DNA of 11,647 nt from the NCBI GenBank assembly GCA_938041635.1, contig CALIAD010000024.1, forward strand, positions 1-11,647, read 5' to 3'. The notes below the pieces were generated by a model that searched no databases, was not told the DNA's origin, and saw only the letters and a list, made by a program, of their open reading frames with translations. The translations under genes were made by a program, and so were the position numbers. Shown one piece after another: positions 1 to 6,093 of this stretch. This DNA comes from an uncultured Atopobium sp. (GTDB taxonomy: Bacteria; Actinomycetota; Coriobacteriia; Coriobacteriales; Atopobiaceae). Every line of letters starts with the position of its first letter. Position 1 is the stretch's first letter.

Positions 1-433
1 TGTAGGCTAGAAGGTAGTAAGGAAATAGCCTTACACCACTTTTTGAGACGTAACTCATTGAATATATAAAGCTCTGTGATTAAGTTATTTCAAGATGATT
101 TATCAATATGTATAACTATAAAAATACGTTCAGCCCTAAAAATTAGTTTTAGAGAGGTACCAAGAAAGCTATTTTATAAATAAAAGATTCAGTATTGTCG
201 CCTCCTTATCAAATTGAATAATCATCAAATTTATCATGTCATTAAATATAGTTTATAGAGCTGTAGATGTAATTACTCATAAGTAATTAATATCGTGGCT
301 TAGAGAGGCTCTCAGAGGCTCATTTTCTGGGTAATAATAATGTGATTGAAGCTCTGTATACTATTGCAGTCGATATTATTTATATAATAGTAAGTAAAAG
401 TCTGATAATCGATATTATGTAAACTAATGAGTT
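1..433. other. AT-rich spacer with no convincing gene
   Basis: This stretch of over 400 bases is clearly more AT-rich than the genes to its right and is broken by stops in all frames. In the forward strand one frame is open from the left edge to a TAA at 67-69 (22 codons, ending RRNSLNI); it could be the tail of a gene outside the window, but it is too short to recognise. Small symmetric elements are visible: an 8-bp inverted repeat TAATTACT/AGTAATTA with a 4-base loop (270-289), CTAAAA/TTTTAG (136-152) and the near-palindrome GAGAGGCTCTC (303-313). The 10-mer TCGATATTAT occurs twice (370-379, 409-418). None has a clear function; the region could be a decayed gene remnant or a plain intergenic spacer. 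Confidence 0.6.
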
Positions 434-470
434 GAAGAAAAAGGAGAAGGATTTTGAGCCCCTCTCCTTT
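434..470 (-). terminator. Rho-independent terminator of the ClC gene
   Basis: Read on the minus strand, AAAGGAGA (470-463) pairs with TCTCCTTT (447-440) and the transcript continues into a U-rich run (TTTTTCTT). It lies about 30 bases downstream of the ClC stop codon. Two further small hairpins (475-488 and 486-502) lie between the stop and this stem, the second spanning the stop codon. Confidence 0.75.
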
Positions 471-498
471 ACTGTATCGTGTGCGATAGCGATAAGCG

Positions 499-2085
499 CT
501 ATACCGATGAGTCAGTCATGACATTCAATTTAATCATGACATCGCTTTCATACATCTCATCATAAATAACAAGAATCTTGTCCAGCGCCATCAATTCAGT
601 TTGGCCGGTTGGAATAATCTCCAAGCCCGCACGATCAATAGTTACAACCCTCACTTTGTCAGGCCATGGGATATCTTGGAGCAATTTGCCCTCAACGGGA
701 CTTCCTTGGCCAATAGTGAACTCATGAAGGATTTTCTCGCCAGAATTAAGTGTTGGTTTAGACTCCCCTTGCTGAGAAGCCAAGAATTCTGCAAGTAAAT
801 GCTCGTAGAATGGGTCAACACGCAGGATATTTGCGGTTACATAGGACACAATTGCAACTGCAGACATAGCCATAAGAGCCTCGAGAGAACCTGTGAGTTC
901 AAATATAAGCACAACTCCAGTAACAGGCGCTCTTACTGCTCCGGCAAATATACCCGCAACTCCCATGGCAATAAAGTTAGGTGCATATGCCATTGGAATA
1001 CCAAAAATATGGGTAGCTACCAGGGCAAATAGTGTTCCAACAAGGGTTCCCATGACAACCATTGGAAAGAGAGTTCCGCCGGGCGTTCCAGCAGCAAAAC
1101 ATGTTGTGGTAAAGAAATATTTGCCTAGCAAAAGCGCTATAACCATGAGCTCAGTAAGTGTTGCTGGCTCTTTGATTTTCTCGATAATGGCGTCACCGCC
1201 GCAAAGAAGATCTGGCCAGGTAAAAGCCATAATTCCCGCAAGCATAAACGGAATAACAAGCCTTGAGAAAGGCACAAACTTGTTAATCTTTTTGTAAAGG
1301 TCTTGCGCAAAGAACATTCCCTTATTGTGAAGCGCGCCTAATAAACCGCAGATAAAGCCTACGATTAAGACAAATGCAAAGTCGACATGAGGTAATGGTG
1401 CTACGTAAGGAAGCTGAAGGACAGGCTTCATGCCAAGGACGTTAGAAACCAGGAAGTCAGCGCCTACTGATGCGGTCATTGCCGAGATAATCAGTGGAGC
1501 ATGAAACTCTTTCTGAATCTCTTCGATAGCAAAAAGTGTGCCGGTGAGAGGGGCATGAAAAGCGGCTGACATACCCGCAGCTGCACCACAGGTTACCAGA
1601 AGACGTTCTTCTCCCCTTTTGCGTTTAAGGAATTTTGAGACCGCTTTACCAGAAACAGCGCCTAACTGGACTGCCGGGCCTTCTCGACCCATAGAAAGGC
1701 CACCAAAGGCAACTAGAACGCCCTGGATAAACTTAACAGGAAGAACTCGATACCAAGGCATATCGGCAGATCCCATGACCTCAGCATTGGTCTGAGGGAT
1801 TCCAGAGCCAGCGGTATAGGGTTCAAACTTCATGAGTAGACAAACGGCCGCCATAAGAATAATCAGAACACCAAACCAGAGAGTCATATAAGGCCAATTA
1901 CCTGCGATTGATTGAGTAATGGAGCGCATTTGAGCTTCTGCAAAAGAAAGACAAAGGCGATACAGCGTGACTACGCCGCCACCCAGAAGGCCAACAAGCA
2001 GGCCTTCTCCAATAAGGGCTACCTGAAATCTACGAGAAAAGTGACGTTCAATAATGTTTGTCTTATGTTTGAGATGAAACGCCAC
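499..2085 (-). CDS. ClC-family Cl-/H+ antiporter with C-terminal RCK_C (TrkA-C) domain
   Basis: This is a polytopic membrane protein of the ClC family, 528 residues, which would exchange chloride for protons across the cytoplasmic membrane. The three ion-pathway motifs are present: GSGIP (93-97, with the chloride-coordinating Ser94), GREGP (133-137, with the gating Glu135) and a GxFxP-type motif read as GTLFP (337-341). The internal proton glutamate, equivalent to E. coli E203, is Glu189 in FAIEEI, and Tyr427 in PFYEHLL matches the inner-gate Tyr445. Having both glutamates argues for an antiporter, not a channel; the GREGP/GSGIP forms argue against the fluoride-type ClCs. Residues about 455-510 form an RCK_C domain (IPTGQTEL core), a likely ligand-binding regulatory module whose ligand cannot be read from sequence. 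The GTG start at 2085 is chosen because AGGGGAG lies a few bases upstream. The gene has its own terminator and is separated from the upstream gene by another. Confidence 0.93.
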   Translation of the reverse strand: MAFHLKHKTNIIERHFSRRFQVALIGEGLLVGLLGGGVVTLYRLCLSFAEAQMRSITQSIAGNWPYMTLWFGVLIILMAAVCLLMKFEPYTAGSGIPQTNAEVMGSADMPWYRVLPVKFIQGVLVAFGGLSMGREGPAVQLGAVSGKAVSKFLKRKRGEERLLVTCGAAAGMSAAFHAPLTGTLFAIEEIQKEFHAPLIISAMTASVGADFLVSNVLGMKPVLQLPYVAPLPHVDFAFVLIVGFICGLLGALHNKGMFFAQDLYKKINKFVPFSRLVIPFMLAGIMAFTWPDLLCGGDAIIEKIKEPATLTELMVIALLLGKYFFTTTCFAAGTPGGTLFPMVVMGTLVGTLFALVATHIFGIPMAYAPNFIAMGVAGIFAGAVRAPVTGVVLIFELTGSLEALMAMSAVAIVSYVTANILRVDPFYEHLLAEFLASQQGESKPTLNSGEKILHEFTIGQGSPVEGKLLQDIPWPDKVRVVTIDRAGLEIIPTGQTELMALDKILVIYDEMYESDVMIKLNVMTDSSV

Positions 2086-2110
2086 AATCTCCCCTAGCAG
2101 TCTATGGTTA

Positions 2111-2158
2111 ATAAAAAAGCACGTAAAGCGTACTTGGATATTGTACGACTTTACGTGC
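2111..2158 (-). terminator. Rho-independent terminator of the NlpC/P60 gene
   Basis: GCACGTAAAG (2119-2128) pairs perfectly with CTTTACGTGC (2149-2158), and an inner GTAC/GTAC helix extends the stem after a small internal bulge. On the minus strand the stem is followed by TTTTTTAT (2118-2111). It begins about 30 bases after the hydrolase stop codon and insulates the ClC gene, so ClC needs a promoter within or just after this 100-base spacer. The spacer also carries three copies of TTGTAC (2142-2146 with the preceding T, 2172-2177, 2183-2188). Confidence 0.85.
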
Positions 2159-2189
2159 GTGAGTTAAAACTTTGTACAGAAATTGTACG

Positions 2190-3386
2190 TTAGCCGGAGA
2201 ATGGTCCTCCACCATAGCAAGCATAAACAGGACCCTCGATAACACCGACGGACTCGTTAGCTGCGTGAATCATGCGGCCACCGCCGATGTAGATTCCAAC
2301 GTGCTCATAGCCTGCACGGGTAAAGACAATATCGCCATAGTTGAGCTCGTCTAGGGAATCATGCCAGTTACCAGCTGCGCGGATAGCACGGCCAATGGTG
2401 CCTGCAGTACCTGCACGGTAGCCGAGGAAGCAGTAGTAGACCAGACCACCACAGTCAAAGCCAGAAGCAGGAGAAGCTCCGCCCCAAACGTATGGATAGC
2501 CAATGCAAGCATAAGCTGTAGCAACGCCACCGCCTGCAGCTGGGTAGCCACCGCCACCGCCGGAGTATGATGACCCACCACCAGAATTAGAACTGCTGTT
2601 GGAGCTGCTGGAGCTGCTGGAGCTGCTAGAGCTAGAAGAGCTTGAGGAGCTTGAACTTGAAGAGCTGGAGCTGGATTCGTTAGAAGGGCTATCGTTAGAC
2701 TCTGAGCTGTTAGAAGGAGTCTCACGAGTAACAGTCTCAATTGCATAAGCAACGTTGTTGTTAGCTGATGCAGCCTCCTGAGCAGCAAGCTGAGCTTTTA
2801 CCTCAGCATCAAGGGAGTCATAGTAAGCCTTAGCCTCTGCAACCTGGCTCTGAAGACCATCTGCGGTGGTCTTCATCTCAGCGACCTGAGCCTGAAGGTT
2901 CTCCTGCTCAGCCTGAAGCTCAAGCTGCTGAGCCTGAAGCTGGTCACCAAGAGCCTTGACGGTATTGATGGAGTCAGCCTCCTGCTTGCTGGTGCGGTCC
3001 ATATAGTAGACGCGGCTGACAAAGTCCTCTGGGCTGGATGCTCCAAGGAGGAAGTCCAAAGTCTCCTGTGGGCCCGCCTTATAAGCACTCTTCATAGCTG
3101 CAGAAAGGACAAGACGCTGCTTATTGAGCTGGTCTGTAGTCTCTGCAATCTGCTCCTGAACCTCACCAATCTTGTTGTTGGTGGCGTCAAGTGCATAGGT
3201 TTTCTCGTTAAGGTTATCCATGGCCTCTGCAAGAGCTGCACCAAGAGAGTCTAGCTGGGCAGATGCGGCCTCAAGATCGCTTTGTGGGTCTGCGAATAGC
3301 TTGGCTGGGGTAAGCAGCGTAGTAGCTACACCAAGACCTGCAAATAAGAGAGCGTCTCGTCTTGTGAAAGATCGGCGCTGTGACAT
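2190..3386 (-). CDS. Secreted coiled-coil NlpC/P60 peptidoglycan hydrolase with poly-Ser linker
   Basis: This 398-residue exported wall hydrolase probably cleaves peptide stems of peptidoglycan. Residues 1-32 are a signal peptide with two arginine pairs (RRSFTRRDALL), so Tat export is possible though Sec cannot be excluded; cleavage is likely near LFA-DP. Residues about 36-205 are Gln/Ala/Glu-rich coiled coil resembling the regulatory N-terminus of PcsB/CwlO-type hydrolases. A linker follows, including 25 consecutive serines (238-262) and Gly-rich runs. The C-terminal NlpC/P60 domain has the expected Cys312 (FDCGG), His362 (EHVGIY) and a second His374 (MIHA). The usual DCSG is DCGG here. The ATG at 3386 is chosen over an in-frame ATG ten codons upstream because AAGGAG sits 6 bases before it and the signal peptide then starts cleanly. 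It is monocistronic, with its own terminator. Confidence 0.92.
   Translation of the reverse strand: MSQRRSFTRRDALLFAGLGVATTLLTPAKLFADPQSDLEAASAQLDSLGAALAEAMDNLNEKTYALDATNNKIGEVQEQIAETTDQLNKQRLVLSAAMKSAYKAGPQETLDFLLGASSPEDFVSRVYYMDRTSKQEADSINTVKALGDQLQAQQLELQAEQENLQAQVAEMKTTADGLQSQVAEAKAYYDSLDAEVKAQLAAQEAASANNNVAYAIETVTRETPSNSSESNDSPSNESSSSSSSSSSSSSSSSSSSSSSSSSNSSSNSGGGSSYSGGGGGYPAAGGGVATAYACIGYPYVWGGASPASGFDCGGLVYYCFLGYRAGTAGTIGRAIRAAGNWHDSLDELNYGDIVFTRAGYEHVGIYIGGGRMIHAANESVGVIEGPVYACYGGGPFSG
2601..2675 (-). repeat. Poly-serine codon tract with 9-bp tandem units
   Basis: These 75 bases encode 25 consecutive serines in the hydrolase linker. The codons are mixed (AGC, TCC, TCT, TCA, AGT), so selection acts on the protein, not only on DNA slippage. 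Within it, GGAGCTGCT (plus-strand reading) is repeated three times perfectly at 2601-2627, followed by degenerate versions. Gain or loss of one unit would change the linker by three serines without breaking the frame. Confidence 0.9.
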
Positions 3387-3711
3387 ATAAGCTCCTTCCG
3401 CAAAGCACGAAATCAATTGGGCAACGTGTTGCTTTGCTTTGCCATCTAGGATAGCTCATTTGATAAAAAATCAAAGTCAACTCGCCGATTTCTTAGCGAG
3501 AAACCCTTGTTATTAGGAAGCTACCCTATCGAGTATTTGAATAGTTTACCCCGAAAATGACATTTAATACAAATTCCAATGACTATTTGTGCAGTTATAT
3601 AGCATGGAGCGGGCAAATATCATTGCATAAATTTATCTTTGACCTGCAATTATGGAGAAATTCTATGTATTGCAAACAAGTTTACTTTGATTAACAAAAT
3701 GCTTATGTAAA
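3387..3711. other. Upstream spacer of the NlpC/P60 gene
   Basis: This spacer of about 325 bases has no plausible gene. The half nearest the hydrolase gene holds inverted repeats and weak promoter-like sequences, described separately. The half from about 3510 to 3711 is AT-rich. It contains a weak minus-strand promoter-like pair, TTGTAT and TAAACT with an 18-base spacer (about 3574 to 3545). If that is used, the hydrolase mRNA would have a leader of about 150 bases, but I could not match it to a known riboswitch. Confidence 0.5.
3421..3500 (-). promoter_or_regulatory. Putative promoter/operator cluster of the NlpC/P60 gene
   Basis: Three short inverted repeats lie within 80 bases upstream of the hydrolase start: CTCGC/GCGAG (3481-3500, 10-base loop), TTTGAT/ATCAAA (3459-3475, 5-base loop) and GCAAC/GTTGC (3421-3432, 2-base loop). 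On the minus strand TTGACT (3480-3475), TTGATT (3474-3469) and TATCCT (3453-3448) look promoter-like, but the spacings (21 or 15 bases) are not ideal. The cluster suggests regulated transcription; no regulator can be named. Confidence 0.35.
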
Positions 3712-3750
3712 TAAGACAAATGGCCGACAAGCACGTAGTCTTGTCAGCCA
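3712..3750 (-). terminator. Terminator at the end of the apt operon
   Basis: TGGCCGACAAG (3721-3731) and CTTGTCAGCCA (3740-3750) form an 11-bp stem with an 8-base loop. On the minus strand the single mismatch becomes a G-U pair, while on the plus strand it is an A-C mismatch, which fits minus-strand use. The stem is followed by TTTGTCTTATTT, a broken U-tract. It lies about 40 bases after the apt stop. Confidence 0.65.
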
Positions 3751-3791
3751 AAATTGTCAGGTTAAAGTAAGTCTAATGTAAGTGATTTAGC

Positions 3792-4325
3792 TTATTGAAC
3801 CTTGATAAGGGTGTAGACCTCTTGGTCAAAGCACTTGCCAATAATCTCCCTTGGGTGCAGGTAGCAAAGCTCAAGCGCAAACGCAAAGCCCGCTACTTTT
3901 GCACCGGCCTTCTCGGCAAGTTGCGCACAAGCAACGCAAGTGCCACCAGTAGCAACCAGGTCATCCGCAATAAGGACAACGTCGTCTGGGGTAAGAGCAT
4001 CGGTGTGAATTTGAAGCTCGCTGGTACCGTATTCCAGGTCATAAGCCTGTGCGTAGACCTCACGAGGCAGCTTGCCTGGCTTACGAGCAGGAACAAAGCC
4101 TGCGCCCAGTTTGTAGGCTACAGGGGTTCCAACAAGAAAACCACGAGCCTCAGCACCAATAACCTTGGTGATTCCTGCATCAGCAAAGTGCTCTGCAATG
4201 TCATCAACAACTGCGTGGAAGCACTCAGGATCTTTAAAAAGTGGAGTTACATCTTTAAAGATAACGCCTGGCTCTGGATAATCAGGAATGCTAATGATAT
4301 GACTCTCATAATCATACGTAGACAC
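3792..4325 (-). CDS. apt: Adenine phosphoribosyltransferase
   Basis: A 177-residue cytosolic enzyme of purine salvage converting adenine and PRPP to AMP and pyrophosphate. The length is typical for the family. Visible signatures are PDYPEPG near the N-terminus (14-20), the EARGF motif (59-63), the flexible loop RKPGKLPRE (81-89), the YDLEYG segment (95-100) and the PRPP-binding loop VLIADDLVATGGT (117-129) with its adjacent aspartates. The start is GTG at 4325, preceded by GTGAGGA at good spacing; the protein then begins MSTYDY. It is the last gene of the minus-strand run, 51 bases after the MerR gene, and is followed by a terminator. The gap contains TATATAA, so an additional internal promoter is possible but not shown. 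Confidence 0.96.
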   Translation of the reverse strand: MSTYDYESHIISIPDYPEPGVIFKDVTPLFKDPECFHAVVDDIAEHFADAGITKVIGAEARGFLVGTPVAYKLGAGFVPARKPGKLPREVYAQAYDLEYGTSELQIHTDALTPDDVVLIADDLVATGGTCVACAQLAEKAGAKVAGFAFALELCYLHPREIIGKCFDQEVYTLIKVQ

Positions 4326-4376
4326 AATGTCCTCACATTCAATATCAAAATCAATGAATAGTTATATATACCTAGA

Positions 4377-5240
4377 TTACTCGTCTAGATGCATATCCTT
4401 AAAAGATTCACGAACTAATTTAGTGATAAGTTCATTTCTAACCGCATTGGTGAGCCCTAACATGCGGGTCAGAGCAGCCATAAACTTCTGACGAGTCTCG
4501 TCAGTATGGTCAACTTCAACTCCCCCGCCTTTTTTAGCGTATACGACAAGCGACTTGGCAAACATACTAGATTCTCGGTTCGCAGCCATAACGTATTGAC
4601 GCAGGTTCTTGGGCTCAAAACCAAAGTGACGAAGTTCGCTACAAAGGCGAATCAGCGTAAGGTCCTTGCCATCTACAAGGTCTCTACCATGAGGAGAGCG
4701 CTTTAAAGCAATAACGCCTGCTTCGGAAAGCTGACGAACAAAGCCTACAGAGCATCCCACAATTTCTGGGATGCGATCAATAGCGTGATATTTCTGAACA
4801 ACCTCAGGGTCATCTACAGGTACCACAATGGCATCAGCATGCGTGGCACCAAGAATTGCCTGAGACACTTGCTTTCCATCAAGCTGAGGTTGAGCCTGGC
4901 GAGAAGAACTTTGATCTTCAGGTGCAGCCTGAGCCTTAGCTCCAGTTGCATCATCAGTCTGAGCTTTGACCTGTTGTTCAGCCTCAGGGTTTTTATCTTG
5001 CCTATCAAGTTCTTCTCTAATAACTGAGAGCGGCATAAAACGGCTTTTCTGCAGATACAGAATAGTCTCAAGTCGCTTAACGTCTTTTTGGGAATACAGG
5101 CGATAGCCACCAGCAGTTCTAGTAGGAGTAAGCAAGCCTTCATCCTGCAGATATCTGACTTTAGAAACACTCAAGTCAGGATAGAGAGTCTGTAATTTCT
5201 TGACTACTTTACCAATGGTAAGAAAGCCTGAATCAGCCAT
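4377..5240 (-). CDS. ftsR: MerR-family regulator, FtsR (Rv1828)-like
   Basis: A 287-residue cytosolic DNA-binding regulator. Residues about 7-80 are a MerR winged helix-turn-helix (LTIGKVV, SKVRYLQDEGLL, GGYRLYS, LSVIREELD). A Gln/Ala/Ser-rich linker (about 83-125) leads to a second helix-turn-helix-like region (about 150-215: IPEIVGCS, LSEAGVI, FGFEPKNLRQY) and a helical C-terminus. This two-part layout, and the second segment in particular, resemble M. tuberculosis Rv1828 and C. glutamicum FtsR, reported as an activator of ftsZ. No Cys-rich metal loop of the MerR/CueR kind is present, so it is not an obvious metal sensor. It starts 17 bases after the FHA stop with AAAGGA before the ATG, so the two genes are surely co-transcribed; the FHA–MerR pairing is the strongest support for the name. 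Its targets here are inferred, not seen. Confidence 0.85.
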   Translation of the reverse strand: MADSGFLTIGKVVKKLQTLYPDLSVSKVRYLQDEGLLTPTRTAGGYRLYSQKDVKRLETILYLQKSRFMPLSVIREELDRQDKNPEAEQQVKAQTDDATGAKAQAAPEDQSSSRQAQPQLDGKQVSQAILGATHADAIVVPVDDPEVVQKYHAIDRIPEIVGCSVGFVRQLSEAGVIALKRSPHGRDLVDGKDLTLIRLCSELRHFGFEPKNLRQYVMAANRESSMFAKSLVVYAKKGGGVEVDHTDETRQKFMAALTRMLGLTNAVRNELITKLVRESFKDMHLDE

Positions 5241-5257
5241 AAAGCTATCCTTTAACC

Positions 5258-5674
5258 TTAAGCTGAAACTCTGCTGGTATGGAAGACCATGCGGAAGGTA
5301 CCAATCTGAATAGTTGAGCCATCACGCAAGGTAGCCTTGTTAATAATGGCACCATCAACCCAGGTACCATTGAGAGAATCAAGGTCTTCAATAGTTGCAT
5401 AACCAAGAGCAAGATTAGAGAGATCAATGGTGGCATGATTTCTGGAAACTGTCATGTCGTTCAAGAAAACACTGCTCTTTGGGTCTCTGCCAAGAGAAAT
5501 CTGAGGTAAATTGAGCTCAAAAGTCTGACCAGTCTGTGGTCCCTTGACAATAGTAAGGACAGGGTGAGCTGGCTTTTGTTGAGCCATAAGGTCTGGAACC
5601 GTAGCGTCAGCTGATGGCATGCGGAAAATCTCTGTTGAGTCTGGTGACTGCTGTTTGATGTCGTCAGTTGACAT
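5258..5674 (-). CDS. garA: GarA/OdhI-like FHA-domain protein
   Basis: A 138-residue soluble protein with a forkhead-associated, phosphothreonine-binding domain in its C-terminal two thirds. The FHA core residues are present: LGR (61-63), VSRNH (76-80) and SLNGT (100-104). The N-terminal tail contains DSTEIFR (12-18), which aligns with the ETTSVFR motif of mycobacterial GarA and corynebacterial OdhI. Thr14 matches the threonine phosphorylated by Ser/Thr kinases, which makes the tail bind its own FHA domain and switch the protein off. In those bacteria the unphosphorylated form binds 2-oxoglutarate dehydrogenase and glutamate dehydrogenase. That this protein does the same is inference from the motif and from the adjacent FtsR-like gene. 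The ATG at 5674 is preceded by AAGGAG. A 38-base gap with TAATAATAACG separates it from ridA. Confidence 0.87.
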   Translation of the reverse strand: MSTDDIKQQSPDSTEIFRMPSADATVPDLMAQQKPAHPVLTIVKGPQTGQTFELNLPQISLGRDPKSSVFLNDMTVSRNHATIDLSNLALGYATIEDLDSLNGTWVDGAIINKATLRDGSTIQIGTFRMVFHTSRVSA

Positions 5675-5712
5675 GGTTTCTCCTTAATTTGGTTACATGA
5701 TAATAATAACGC

Positions 5713-6093
5713 TTAACGACACGCAATGCAGTCCATTTCGATGAGCGCACCGAGTGGCAACGCAGAAACCTCAACAACTGCCCTGCCAGGTGCAGGAAGA
5801 ACAAAGTACTGCCTATAAATCTCGTTTACCTTAGGCAAATCATTGATATCAGCAAGGTAGATGGTTGTCTGAGCTACATCAGAGAGCGTGCATCCTGCCT
5901 CTGCAAGGATTGACTGAGCAAGATGAATGACACGAGTAGTCTGCTCTTCAATCCCTCCGTCAATTAGCTCCTTTGGGTCTTCTGCAGAGACCGCAATTTG
6001 ACCAGTTACAAATACCAATCTACCTGCAGTAGTACCCTGAGAGTATGGTCCCATAGGAGCAGGAACACCTACTGCATTAATTGCATATTTCAT
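5713..6093 (-). CDS. ridA: RidA-family 2-iminobutanoate/2-iminopropanoate deaminase
   Basis: A 126-residue member of the RidA/YjgF/YER057c family, which hydrolyses reactive enamine/imine products of PLP enzymes to keto acids and ammonia. The family forms trimers with the active site between subunits. The expected residues are present: GPYSQ with Tyr17, FVTGQI (28-33), Arg104 in PGRAVVEV (the carboxylate-binding arginine of active RidA) and Glu119 in LIEMDCIA. The active-site Cys of E. coli RidA is Val106 here, a change seen in other family members. The ATG overlaps the stop of the upstream GcvT-like gene (ATGA), so the two are likely translationally coupled, and AAGGGG lies upstream of the start. 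Confidence 0.93.
   Translation of the reverse strand: MKYAINAVGVPAPMGPYSQGTTAGRLVFVTGQIAVSAEDPKELIDGGIEEQTTRVIHLAQSILAEAGCTLSDVAQTTIYLADINDLPKVNEIYRQYFVLPAPGRAVVEVSALPLGALIEMDCIACR

Noticed and set aside
1..69. Forward frame open from the left edge to a TAA at 67-69
   Set aside because: Only 22 codons, no recognisable motif and no terminator after it; it could be the tail of a real gene, but this window cannot show it.
270..289. Inverted repeat as a terminator for a gene to the left
   Set aside because: The stem is nearly all A/T with no following U-run, so it is too weak for a terminator.
2351..2788. Leu/Ala-rich frame overlapping the NlpC/P60 gene on the same strand
   Set aside because: It is a shifted reading of the Ser/Gly/Ala-rich linker codons; the composition is an artefact of the repeat.
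3421..3720. c-di-AMP (ydaO-type) riboswitch upstream of the wall hydrolase
   Set aside because: Such riboswitches often precede hydrolase genes, but I could not fit the conserved core to either strand; a covariance-model search would decide.
3795..4361. 188-codon open frame on the plus strand opposite apt
   Set aside because: It lies antisense to a perfect Apt protein, has low-complexity Lys/Asn composition and no recognisable domain or convincing ribosome site.
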